From contig NZ_WOXS01000002.1 of NCBI RefSeq assembly GCF_009852415.1, forward strand, positions 7,046,001 to 7,110,000: DNA of 64,000 nt, given 5' to 3'. Origin of the DNA: Streptomyces sp. Tu 3180. GTDB taxonomy: Bacteria > Actinomycetota > Actinomycetes > Streptomycetales > Streptomycetaceae. A model generated the notes under the pieces. The model had not been told where the DNA came from and did no database searches. It saw only the letters and a list, made by a program, of their open reading frames with translations. Shown here in pieces: positions 10,018 to 18,211 of this stretch. The translations under genes were made by a program, and so were the position numbers. Every line of letters begins with the position of its first letter. The first letter of the stretch is position 1.

Positions 10018-10040
10018 AAAATAACGCCCACCTCGGACAA
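10018..10040 (-). promoter_or_regulatory. Candidate PafBC/RecA-independent DNA-damage promoter
   Basis: On the minus strand TTGTCCGAG (10040-10032), an 8-base spacer GTGGGCGT and TATTTT (10023-10018) fit the published RecA-NDp/PafBC pattern TTGTCRGTG-N8-TAnnnT with two mismatches in the first block. It lies about 88 bases before the DUF1998 helicase start. The same spacer and spacing recur before the gene starting at 51519. Confidence 0.5.
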
Positions 10041-10107
10041 CGGTACCCGCTCGGTCGAATCCCGGACCGATCCGGTCGCGCGGGACGCGGGTGCCGGCCG
10101 TGCCGGT

Positions 10108-10142
10108 GCGGCGGGCATCGGCCGGACGCCGATGCCCGCCGC
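10108..10142 (-). terminator. Strong hairpin terminator of the GH81 gene
   Basis: A perfect 15-bp stem (10108-10122 with 10128-10142) with a 5-base loop lies 4 bases beyond the GH81 stop codon. It is GC-rich with no T-tract, typical of Streptomyces terminators, and separates GH81 transcription from the helicase operon. Confidence 0.75.
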
Positions 10143-10146
10143 CGGT

Positions 10147-12924
10147 TCAGCTGTAGGGGATCACCAGGACGGACTTGTCCGTGCCCGTCTGGAGTTTCGA
10201 GGTGCCGTTGCCGATGGCGCTCCACACCTCGAGGCGTACGGTGCCGCCGTGCAGATCGCCCGGTGTGCCCGTGGACGCCTTGAGACCGCGTGCCTGCGTG
10301 TACTCCTCCCATCCGGTGACCGGGTCGGTCGCGAAGTAGTGGTACGTCTCGGTCCGGTCGAAGCTGCCGTCACCGGTGAAGTCGTAGCTGATCCGGGTCT
10401 GCTGGCCCAGCCCGACCGTGCCGCCCGCGTCCACCTGGAGCCGGAAGGCGGTCTGCGCGCCCGGGGTGAGCGTGCCGTTCACGCCGCGCACCTCGTAGAC
10501 GAGGGGCTGGTACGGGGTGCCGTCGCGGTTGGTGCCGCCGGCGGAGGCGATGGTGTCGCTGCCCGCCGTTCCGCCGGTCGCCGTGGTCAGGGCGCCGCCG
10601 CTGCGCAGTTGGAAGGTGTTGCCGGTCGGCGGCTCCGGGTCGGGAGCGGGGTCCGTGGATCCGGTCCCGGTGCCGGTCGCGGTGGAACGGGCCGGCACGG
10701 AGAGGGTCTTGCCGTCGGAGAAGGTCACGGTACGGGCCGTGGCTCCATGGTTGTGGGCCGCGTAGGTCCGGGTCGTCCCCTTGGTGAAGACGGCGGAGGT
10801 GGGGATGTCACCGGTCACGGTGGCGTCGGGCGCGCCGAGGGTGTCGAGGGTGTCGATCCAGTGGTAGGTGTGCGCCTTCGACTCCCCCTCCTCCGGGGTG
10901 TAGCCGGCGTGTCCCGCGTCCCACTTCGCCTTGGCCGCACCCGGGTCGGCGAAGGACTGGAACTCCCAGAGGATGTCGCGCCATTCGACGGCCGGACCGC
11001 CGTTCTCCCGCTCCATCTCGGCGAGGTTGCGCCGGATCGCGGCCTTCTCACCGCCGAGGTGGAGCGATCCGCCGGTGACGGGCAGGACGTTGATGCCGTG
11101 GATCTCCTCGGGGTTGGCGGTCCACCAGGTGGAGTGGGCGGCGCCGCTGCCCCACACCATGCCGACCGCGTCGTGGCCGAACGAGGAGGGGAAGACCTGC
11201 TCGTCGGCGTCGAACCAGTACTGGGCGATCGACTCCGACTCGGTGGTCAGCAGGAAGGTGCCGAGGTCGCGCAGCGAGGTGTCGCCGGTCGCGGAGCCCC
11301 ACAGGACGAGGGCCGCGCTGAGGTTGGTGGACTCGGAGGAGGACTCCTGGTTGTTGCCGGCGGCGAAGCCCTGGTGACCGGAGGCCCAGCCGTGACCCGC
11401 GTAGACGTCGAAGCCGCGCAGGAAGGGGAAGGCGGTGTCGGTGCGGCTGGGGTTGGCGGTGTCCCGTACGAGGGTCTCGACCATGCCGCCCCAGGCGGAG
11501 TCGGCGGCCCATGCCGGGTCGTACTGCGCGATGATCGCCGCCGCGTAGACGTAGTAGCCGTAGTGGAAGTGGTGGTCGTTCAGTTCGGTGTCGCTGCCGT
11601 AGGAGGCGGGGTAGCCGGTGAGCGTCTTCCAGTCCTTGTCGTAGCTGAACTCGTTGGCGCCTCCCGCCGTGAACCAGTCCTGAAGCTTGGCCTTCATCAG
11701 GCCGAGCATCCGGTCGCGGACGGCGGTCTCACCGGTCTGGTCGGCCACCGGGACGAGCTGGGCGAGACGGCCGAGGGCCTTGCCGGTCCAGTAGGTGTCG
11801 GTGGCTCCGGAGAAGGGGTCGGCGGCGTTCACGACGTCGTTCAGGTATCCGCGCAGCCGGGCGGCGTCCACGCCGTTCGACTTGGGCAGCGCGGGCAGCA
11901 CCGCCGCTGCCTTCTGGCTCGTGGTGAAGGAGGCCGACTCGCGGACCTTCATGGTGCCGCGCGGTGAGACGTAGGTGTAGGAGGTCAGGGGGTCCGTGGT
12001 GTTCAGCCACTGGTGGCGGTAGAGGGCCTGGAGCGTGCCGCGCTCGGTGCCTTCCTTCGCCTCGGTGGTGAGCGTGTAGGTGGCCCTGACGGTGCCCCCG
12101 GTGTAGCTCCAGGTGACCTTGGAGCCGGTGACGAAGCTGTAGGCGTACTTCTTGAACGTCGCCAGCGCGCCGGTGGAGGGCAGCACGGCGACGGAGAAGT
12201 AGTCCTTGGAGCCGAGACCCGCGGTGACGGTGGATCCGGCGACGTTCCAGTCGCTGCCGGTCGGCGCGAAGAGGGCGTAGTGGTGCCCGGCGACGGTGAT
12301 GCCGAGGACGTTGCCCTGGTCGGCGAAGACCGTGGGCGCGCCGGCGGTGGTGATCTGGGCGTTGCCGCCGGAGCCCTTGGCGTACACGAAGGGGGAGCCG
12401 TGACCGATGGTCGTGCGCAGGGTGCGGGCGCCGTCGGACCAGTAGGGGGTGACCGTCCAGTCGGACCAGTCGTCGGCCCTGGTGTCGGGGGAGTTGAGGC
12501 CCGTCAGGCCGATGGTGAGGTCGCGCTTGTGGGCGTACTCGTACTGGCGGCCGTCACCGGTGATCGTGGGGGTCGTCGGGTAGCCGACGTCGAGCCCGCC
12601 GGCTGTGGCCTGGTAGGTGAGGGGGTGTCCGTACATGGGGGTCGAGTACGGGTTGTCGCCGTAGCGCTGGAAGGCGAGGGAGGACCACCAGTCGTTGGTG
12701 GGCACGGGCCGGTTCCTGGCGGCGGCGGTCACCTTGGGCGTGACCGGCGTTCCCGTGTGGGTGGTGGGACCCGACGTGCCGGGGGGCCGGGCGTCGGAGT
12801 AACTGCCGGAGCCTACGGGAACGGTGGCGGCGGCCGCCGGTGCGGCGGCCGGGCCCAGGCCGACGGCGGCGAGAGCTGAGGCCAGCAGCAGAACGGTTGC
12901 CGGTCTGGTGCGTGGGGATGGCAT
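10147..12924 (-). CDS. Secreted GH81 endo-beta-1,3-glucanase with C-terminal glucan-binding module
   Basis: 925 residues. Residues 1-33 form a signal peptide (Arg-containing start, hydrophobic core, AAAPAAAA cleavage region). The GH81 catalytic domain follows, starting with RPVPTNDWWSSLAFQRYGDN and carrying conserved blocks such as ELNDHHFHYGYYVYAAAIIA, WASGHQGFAAGNNQESSSE and the LWEFQSFADP region. After a Pro/Thr linker (TGSTDPAPDPEPPTGN) the last ~150 residues resemble a CBM56-type beta-1,3-glucan-binding module. It would hydrolyse laminarin, callose or fungal cell-wall glucan outside the cell. The ATG has a GAGGTG site four bases upstream. The gene is monocistronic, with its own promoter, a LacI-type operator and a terminator, so it is probably induced by the oligosaccharide product. 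It is an ordinary core-type gene inside the island. Confidence 0.93.
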   Translation of the reverse strand: MPSPRTRPATVLLLASALAAVGLGPAAAPAAAATVPVGSGSYSDARPPGTSGPTTHTGTPVTPKVTAAARNRPVPTNDWWSSLAFQRYGDNPYSTPMYGHPLTYQATAGGLDVGYPTTPTITGDGRQYEYAHKRDLTIGLTGLNSPDTRADDWSDWTVTPYWSDGARTLRTTIGHGSPFVYAKGSGGNAQITTAGAPTVFADQGNVLGITVAGHHYALFAPTGSDWNVAGSTVTAGLGSKDYFSVAVLPSTGALATFKKYAYSFVTGSKVTWSYTGGTVRATYTLTTEAKEGTERGTLQALYRHQWLNTTDPLTSYTYVSPRGTMKVRESASFTTSQKAAAVLPALPKSNGVDAARLRGYLNDVVNAADPFSGATDTYWTGKALGRLAQLVPVADQTGETAVRDRMLGLMKAKLQDWFTAGGANEFSYDKDWKTLTGYPASYGSDTELNDHHFHYGYYVYAAAIIAQYDPAWAADSAWGGMVETLVRDTANPSRTDTAFPFLRGFDVYAGHGWASGHQGFAAGNNQESSSESTNLSAALVLWGSATGDTSLRDLGTFLLTTESESIAQYWFDADEQVFPSSFGHDAVGMVWGSGAAHSTWWTANPEEIHGINVLPVTGGSLHLGGEKAAIRRNLAEMERENGGPAVEWRDILWEFQSFADPGAAKAKWDAGHAGYTPEEGESKAHTYHWIDTLDTLGAPDATVTGDIPTSAVFTKGTTRTYAAHNHGATARTVTFSDGKTLSVPARSTATGTGTGSTDPAPDPEPPTGNTFQLRSGGALTTATGGTAGSDTIASAGGTNRDGTPYQPLVYEVRGVNGTLTPGAQTAFRLQVDAGGTVGLGQQTRISYDFTGDGSFDRTETYHYFATDPVTGWEEYTQARGLKASTGTPGDLHGGTVRLEVWSAIGNGTSKLQTGTDKSVLVIPYS

Positions 12925-12955
12925 GTGTCACCTCAAGTCGTGACAGGGGGAGGTT

Positions 12956-12971
12956 CTGAGAGCGCTCTCAG
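12956..12971. promoter_or_regulatory. LacI-family operator (CebR-like palindrome)
   Basis: CTGAGAGCGCTCTCAG is a perfect 16-bp palindrome with the central AGCGCT typical of LacI/CebR-type operators in Streptomyces (CebR: TGGGAGCGCTCCCA). It lies just downstream of the -10 box of the GH81 promoter and 31 bases before the start codon, the right place for repression. Confidence 0.8.
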
Positions 12972-12979
12972 ATGGCCGG

Positions 12980-13009
12980 AACGTAAAGCCCATGTAATGC
13001 ACGTGTCAA
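12980..13009 (-). promoter_or_regulatory. HrdB-type promoter of the GH81 gene
   Basis: On the minus strand a consensus -35 TTGACA (13009-13004) and a -10 TACGTT (12985-12980) are separated by 18 bases. The -35 is inside a 12-bp palindrome TCAATGCATTGA (13006-13017). Confidence 0.65.
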
Positions 13010-13017
13010 TGCATTGA

Positions 13018-13466
13018 ACGCAACGAGCCGTTGCCGAGCCTGGGATCCGTCATGCCTTTGAGTCTCACTCGAGCCCGGCGGAGGAGGCCGCACGAGGAGC
13101 ACGGGCACCGGTACGGCTCGGACCCGGTGCCCGTCGGGCGGGCCGAGGCGTCGCTCGTGTCGTCGGCCGCCCCGGACGCCACCGTGCCGATGGGGAACGT
13201 GCCCGGTGGGTCTGCTGTGGCCGTCGTGCGCGTACGGGGGCCGCGACGGGGCCGACGCCGTGACCCGGCGCGTGGGGACCGCACTCGGATCCCGGGCGTG
13301 CTGGTGGTCCGAGCGGGACGACGTCGGCGTGAGTGGTGTCACCTAGGTCACCACGGACACCTTCCTCACCGACAGTCACGGTCACTGCTTCGTCGTGCTG
13401 GTCCAGGTTGAGGACGACTGACGCGAGGCGCGCGGCACCGCACGCCCGGACTTCCACGACCGGCGG
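13018..13466. other. Non-coding stretch with a possible gene remnant
   Basis: No convincing gene. In the plus frame near 13280-13420 a short coding-like run (RACWWSERDD, then VTTDTFLTDSHGHCFVVLVQ) is interrupted by an in-frame TAG at about 13344 and ends in TGA near 13422. It could be the tail of a decayed gene that I cannot identify. Confidence 0.3.
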
Positions 13467-14138
13467 TCAGGCCCAGCCCGTGAGGTCCTCGACGAAGTCC
13501 GCGTACGAGCGGTTGCTGCCGCGTGGGGAGGGGATCAGCCGCCGGGCGTGCGCCTCGCGTGCCACGGCCGGGCCGTCGCTCTCCCGGAACACCGGCAGGC
13601 CGAGCCCGTGCTTGAGTTCCTGCTTGGCGTCCCTGATGCGCCCGGTGTCCTTGTCCAGGAGTCGCGCGGGCACCTTCCAGCGCGGACGCACATGAGGGAA
13701 GGCGTCCGGGAACAGCAGCAACCAGCTCTCGCTCTCCCAGGCGGCGAGCGCGAGAGCCGTGCGGAACTCCGGACACTGGCGGGTCAGTTCGTCGGCGAGC
13801 GCCTTGCGGATCCGGTTGTAGCCGGCATCCGCGTACCCGTCCAGGTCCTCGTGGACGACGAAGCCGAGCAACTCCGCGCGCTCCCGGAGGGCCTTCGCAC
13901 GCGCCTTCCCGGCCAGGGTCTTCACGGCGGCGGCCAGCTCCGCGCCGGATTTCCTGCGCAGCCGCACCGGGTCGTTGATGCGGACAAGCTTGGCGGTCTC
14001 GCTCAGATCGGGCCGGTGCGCCCGTATCAGCTCGGCGAGGATCTGGCAGTCGTTCTGGTCCTCACCGGCCAGCACGATGACGCCCCGCCCCTGACCCTTG
14101 GACGTCCGCCCGCTGCCGTGTCGCCCGCCCGGGGTCAC
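13467..14138 (-). CDS. TOPRIM-like protein (DUF4276/RloB type), partner of the AAA ATPase
   Basis: 223 residues. After a short basic leader, VIVLAGEDQNDCQILAELI supplies the glutamate of a TOPRIM fold, and VVHEDLDGYAD the later DxD acidic pair. Together these suggest a metal-dependent nuclease like the TOPRIM half of OLD proteins or RloB/DUF4276 partners. The GTG start overlaps the ATPase stop by four bases (GTGA), with GGAGGT five bases before it, so the pair is tightly coupled. OLD-like and PARIS-like systems have the same ATPase plus TOPRIM arrangement, but sequence alone does not assign this pair to a named system. A nuclease function is inferred from the two motifs; the middle of the protein is not informative. 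Confidence 0.65.
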   Translation of the reverse strand: MTPGGRHGSGRTSKGQGRGVIVLAGEDQNDCQILAELIRAHRPDLSETAKLVRINDPVRLRRKSGAELAAAVKTLAGKARAKALRERAELLGFVVHEDLDGYADAGYNRIRKALADELTRQCPEFRTALALAAWESESWLLLFPDAFPHVRPRWKVPARLLDKDTGRIRDAKQELKHGLGLPVFRESDGPAVAREAHARRLIPSPRGSNRSYADFVEDLTGWA

Positions 14139-15370
14139 AGTTCACCTCCGGTGAGGTCGCCACCGAGGACACCCGAGAACCACAGCTCCCCGAGGGGCTG
14201 TTCGCCGGATTCCTCGACGATGGCCTTCACCTCGTCCACGGTCAGCGCGGGAATGATCGACGCACCGTCGTCGTCGCGGTCGCACACCACGAACTCTTCC
14301 GGCCGCAGCCGGTTGACGAGCGCGGGGGAGTGGGTGGCCACGATGAACTGCGTCCGCTCTGCGGCTTCGCGCAGCCGCTGCACGACGAGTTCGAGCGCCT
14401 GCGGGTGCAGCCCGTGGTCGATCTCCTCGATACAGGTGAACGCCGGGGGGTTCGGGTCGTACAGCAGGGCGAGCAGTCCGAGCAGCCGTACCGTTCCGTA
14501 CGAGGCGTCGGCGAGCGGCGTGAGCCGGCGCAGGCCGCGTTCACGCAGGACGACGGTCAACTGGTCCGTGGAGCCGCCGACCTCCTCGAACTCGATGTTC
14601 TCCAACTGCGGCAGAACGGTCCGGGCGTCGGTGACTAAATCGTCCCAGATCTCCTCACGGCCGCTGAGATGGATCAAGAACCCGGCCAGGTTCTCGGCGT
14701 GGGGCGAGAGCGTGTCGAAGTCCGCCCCGCGCAGCCGGGTCGGTTGGCGGGCGGCCGCCACGTCGACGTCGAAGACCCGGAACGACGACAGCCGGTCCGC
14801 GACCCGCGTCACCTCGTCGCCGCCGTCGGCGGGACCGAGGCGGGGCAGCGTGGACAGACCGCTGCTGAGCCTGCGGATACCGAAGCTGCCGCTGTCCTTC
14901 GTCTGTCCCGCCCGTTCGTCGACGACGCGAGCTTCCTCGCCGGCGATGGTGATGCGCCGACCGCGTCCCTGCTTGCGTTTGAACGCGAAGCTCTCCTCAC
15001 GGGACAGGGTGTACCGCGTCCCCCTGCCGTCCCGGTTCGACGGCAGGGAGCGGCGCCGGATGACGAGGTTGTACTCGTCCGGTGCGTTGAGCGAGGCGTT
15101 GCTGGTCCAGGTGGCTTTCAGATGGATGCGCATCGAGGTCGGCGGCCTGCTCCCGCCCCAGAAGGCCACCTCGTCGAATCCGCGGCGCGAGTCCAGCGCC
15201 GGCTGGAGGTCGGTGCGGATGATGTCGGCGAGGAAGTCGAACACCTTCAGCACGTTCGACTTGCCCGCGCCGTTCGGGCCCACTAACACCGTGAGCGGAC
15301 CGAGCGGCACGGTCACGTCGCGCAGGCTGCGGAAGTTCTCGACGTGGAGTTCTAGCAGACGGCCGGGCAT
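14135..15370 (-). CDS. AAA/ABC-type ATPase (AAA_21, OLD/RecF-like)
   Basis: 411 residues from the ATG at 15370, chosen because LELHVENFRSLRDVTVPLG is the usual N-terminus of this family; an earlier in-frame start would add a basic low-complexity leader. Walker A GPNGAGKSN is at 31-39. Toward the end are an ABC-like segment, Walker B FTCIEEIDHGLHP and the switch ATHSPALVNRL. These are hallmarks of stand-alone ABC-ATPases of the OLD/RloA/AriA group, which sense foreign DNA or proteins and control a coupled TOPRIM nuclease. It is the first gene of the pair with 13467-14138. The ribosome site is weak (TAGGTTG). Its function in phage defence is inferred from family and partner; DNA-repair roles in this superfamily are the alternative. 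Confidence 0.8.
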   Translation of the reverse strand: MPGRLLELHVENFRSLRDVTVPLGPLTVLVGPNGAGKSNVLKVFDFLADIIRTDLQPALDSRRGFDEVAFWGGSRPPTSMRIHLKATWTSNASLNAPDEYNLVIRRRSLPSNRDGRGTRYTLSREESFAFKRKQGRGRRITIAGEEARVVDERAGQTKDSGSFGIRRLSSGLSTLPRLGPADGGDEVTRVADRLSSFRVFDVDVAAARQPTRLRGADFDTLSPHAENLAGFLIHLSGREEIWDDLVTDARTVLPQLENIEFEEVGGSTDQLTVVLRERGLRRLTPLADASYGTVRLLGLLALLYDPNPPAFTCIEEIDHGLHPQALELVVQRLREAAERTQFIVATHSPALVNRLRPEEFVVCDRDDDGASIIPALTVDEVKAIVEESGEQPLGELWFSGVLGGDLTGGEL

Positions 15371-15582
15371 GGGCAACCTATCGAGTCGATGCACGGTACG
15401 GCGGAAACGCCGGCGTGGACGGTGGCGATGCGAGGTACGCGCTCCTGCGCGAGCGCTGCTCGCGGACGTCCCGGTGAACGGGCATCGCGCCTCCTCCGTC
15501 ATGTCGTGCGTCCATGGACGGACGGTGATCTACCATCCGTGGACGATCGTGGCTCAGCGTATCCGCCACGGCTGACATCGGT

Positions 15583-16059
15583 TCATCGATCCGCCACGGT
15601 CGCCTCCGCCGGGCGCCGGCCCGCCTTGAGCGACGCCCAGACGGTCTTGCCCGGGCCGCCACGGCGGTCCGTGACGCCCCAGTCGTCGGCCAGGGCGGCG
15701 ACGAGGAGCAGCCCGCGGCCGGATTCGGTGTCGGGGTCCGCGGGAGGGACGACGGCGGGCCGGCGCTCGCCGCGGGCGTCGGAGACCTCCAGCCGCAATT
15801 CGCCGCTCTCCTGGGCGGCCAACCGCACGTGGAAGTCCCGGCCGGGGACACGCCCGTGCCGCACGGCGTTCGCGCTCAGCTCGGCGGTGATCAGCGTCAG
15901 TGTCTCGTTGACCTCGCTGGCGTAGGGGTGGCCCCAGGCGTCCAGGCAGCGCGCGACGAACAGCCGCGCCAGCCGGGCGCCCCGTGGGGTCGAGGTGAAC
16001 GACATCGCGAACTCACTGGTTCCCGTGGGGCCGGGGAGAGGGAAAAGCGTCGTGTGCAT
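15583..16059 (-). CDS. SpoIIAB/RsbW-like ATP-binding regulator (HATPase_c_2)
   Basis: 158 residues with a GHKL ATPase fold: LITAELSANAVRHG is the N box, VSDARGE the G1 box, and SGRGLLLVAALADDWGV the G2 region. Streptomyces genomes encode dozens of these small anti-sigma-factor-like kinases; many are orphan regulators that may phosphorylate an STAS anti-anti-sigma factor. No STAS or sigma-factor gene is next to it, so its target cannot be told from context. It stands alone between the ATPase/TOPRIM pair and the EcsC-like gene, both on the same strand, with gaps of about 210 and 120 bases. Confidence 0.85.
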   Translation of the reverse strand: MHTTLFPLPGPTGTSEFAMSFTSTPRGARLARLFVARCLDAWGHPYASEVNETLTLITAELSANAVRHGRVPGRDFHVRLAAQESGELRLEVSDARGERRPAVVPPADPDTESGRGLLLVAALADDWGVTDRRGGPGKTVWASLKAGRRPAEATVADR

Positions 16060-16181
16060 GGGGCCAGCGTTGCGGCTGCGTCGGGCGTGTCACCAGCGAC
16101 GACGCCTGTACGGCCGTGCGCTGTACACAGCCGCCGAGCCACGGCGGGGGAGTGGCGTGCGAGCCGCGCCGCACGACGGCG

Positions 16182-17312
16182 TCAGCCCCGGCGGCACCGC
16201 TCTCGAAGCTCCGTGAGGACTGCCTTCTCACGGGAGTCGACGTCACCGTCCACGGTGGCCACGCGCTCCGCCGCGTCGAGCACGTCGCCGAGATCGCCCG
16301 GCTCGGCGTCCACGCGCCTCCACACCTCGGCAGGGTCGATGTCGACGACGTGCGCGAGCTGCTCGTCGACCACCTCGTGCCGCTCCCGGACCAGCCTCAC
16401 CAGGTGCCGCATCAGCAGCGCCTCGTCGTCCGCGATCTTGGGGTTCGCCCTGATGACGAGCCATGCGACCCACAGCATCAACTGCGGGTGCCGGCTGCGC
16501 TCGCTCAGTCCCTCGGCGAGTTCGATCACCCGCGCCTCGTTCCGGAAGACGGCCCGCGCGTGCCGGCCGGCGAGCAGGGTCGTGTAGCGGTTCAGCAGGA
16601 CGGCGAGGGGGACGCCGACCAGGGGAATGCCGATCTTGATGACGTTGCGCTGCAGGAGGTGCTTCCCGACGACGGGGAGCGCCTTTCCTGCGGTGAGCAC
16701 CGAATTCGAGTAGAACCGCTTGACCAACGGTCGCACCAGGGCTGGGACCGCTTTGACCACGGTCTTGTTGGCCGCTTCCCCGCTCTTGATGGTGAAGGCC
16801 ACGCGGATGAGCTTCCACAGGTCCTCGGGGTCGTGCACGTCGAGCGGGACCCGGTAGAGCACGGAGATGTCGTAGGCCAGGCGGAGCTGGAGCTGGGTGA
16901 TGAACGCGACGTCGACCATCATGGTCGCCGCGGCCGCGGGGACGGTCGCCGGTGAGGCACCCCCGAGGCTGCCGATGGTGGCGGCGACGGTCGCCGTGTA
17001 TGCCCCGGCGGAGAGACCGCCTTCGAGCGCGGCATACCGGGCCGCCATTTTGATCCGCTGATCGACGATGGCGTCCGCGGGCACACCCGCGTACCGGTCC
17101 TGGAAGTATTGCCAGTCGACCTTCTCGGTGTATGCGTTCATGGCATGAGCGGCGAGCTTGGTGAACCAGTTGCCCGACTTGATGTCGTCCGCGCTCAGAC
17201 CCTTGACGAAGTCCTTGATCTCGGCCTGCTCCTGCTCGACGACCTTCCGGTCGGCGGTGTCGTCGGCTCCGTCCGTGTCGGTGTCGGCAGCGTGCGTCGG
17301 CGCTTCTGTCAC
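16182..17312 (-). CDS. EcsC-family-like protein
   Basis: 376 residues. A charged N-terminus (many Asp/Thr) is followed by an Ala/Gly-rich membrane-associating core (ALEGGLSAGAYTATVAATIG; AAAATMMVDVAFITQLQLRL; then GKALPVVGKHL and IKIGIPLVGVPLAVLLNRYT) that fits the EcsC family. The last ~100 residues look like a TerB-type helical bundle ending in VDSREKAVLTELRERC. The GTG start has a G-rich ribosome site. EcsC proteins are poorly understood; they are linked to ABC transport or membrane stress, and TerB-like modules often occur in stress and conflict loci. It is monocistronic. The family call is moderate and the role unknown. Confidence 0.65.
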   Translation of the reverse strand: MTEAPTHAADTDTDGADDTADRKVVEQEQAEIKDFVKGLSADDIKSGNWFTKLAAHAMNAYTEKVDWQYFQDRYAGVPADAIVDQRIKMAARYAALEGGLSAGAYTATVAATIGSLGGASPATVPAAAATMMVDVAFITQLQLRLAYDISVLYRVPLDVHDPEDLWKLIRVAFTIKSGEAANKTVVKAVPALVRPLVKRFYSNSVLTAGKALPVVGKHLLQRNVIKIGIPLVGVPLAVLLNRYTTLLAGRHARAVFRNEARVIELAEGLSERSRHPQLMLWVAWLVIRANPKIADDEALLMRHLVRLVRERHEVVDEQLAHVVDIDPAEVWRRVDAEPGDLGDVLDAAERVATVDGDVDSREKAVLTELRERCRRG

Positions 17313-17514
17313 GGCGCGTTCCCCCCAGACTGTTCCGCGGTCGGCCGAGCCGCGGGGCGCGGGCCCCGGCTGCCGTCTCCGCGCGTTGCTTCGGCGAGCG
17401 GCACAACGGCCACTCGACGTCCTCCCCTAGAGGCGCAACTCTAACGTTTCGTCACGCGACCGGCGCCGTGTTGGGACACGGGGCGCAGGTGTACAGGCGG
17501 GGGCTGTACGCGCG

Positions 17515-17770
17515 TGGGCGGACGCGGTGCTGGAGGTCGGCGGTCTGCTGACGGTGATGAAGGGGGAGGTGGCCAGGGCGCGGTACCCCGCCTTCTTCCG
17601 GGACGCGGCGAAGTTGGAGGAGGAGGCGGTTGAGCTGCATGTGTATGCCGATCAGGCTGTGCCGGGGTTGTTGCAGACGGAGGAGTACGCGCGGGCGGTG
17701 TTCGACGCGCGGCGCCCTCTGTTGGACGAGACGGTCATCTCCGAGCGGATGACGGCCCGCCTCGCACACC
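17515..17770 (+). pseudogene. Truncated copy of an Xre/DUF5753 regulator
   Basis: This stretch matches 24208-24470 of the intact regulator at roughly 85-90% identity over about 255 bases, in the same orientation, with protein similarity from ADAVLEVGGLLTVM to RLAHR. The copy lacks the helix-turn-helix end and most of the DUF5753 domain. Downstream (17775-17847) an unrelated coding-like tail reads LCGPEDTPSAVADETDP and ends in TGA, so the fragment looks spliced into another decayed gene. No start signal or DUF397 partner remains. It is a dead duplicate left by recombination. Confidence 0.85.
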
Positions 17771-18211
17771 GTCCTCTGCGGTCCCGAGGACACACCCTCC
17801 GCGGTCGCGGACGAGACGGACCCCGCCGAGGCCGTCTCCACCGGCTGACCGCACACCAGCCGGGCCACAGTGAGCGGACCGCTCCGCGAACACCGCGTTC
17901 GCCGACCGCTCACCGGGGATCGGTGAGCCGCTGAAGTCGAGCCGCCCCGTCCGGGACCGGAAGCGCCGGAAGGCGGCTGCTGCGACTCCCCGGTGCCCCT
18001 GCACACGCCCGCGTCCTCCGGCGGTTACCACGCTGTACTCGACAGGGAACGGGTGAGTACGGGCGAGAGGCCGCCGACCGGTGGTCGCGGCCTCTCGCGG
18101 TGGGTGAGGTGATGCGCGCGGTTCGGCTCGCACCAGCACGGAACCACCCCGACCATGATCGCGGCGGAGGGCGTTCCCGCCCCCTGTCGACAACGCTCGT
18201 GGTCGACACAC

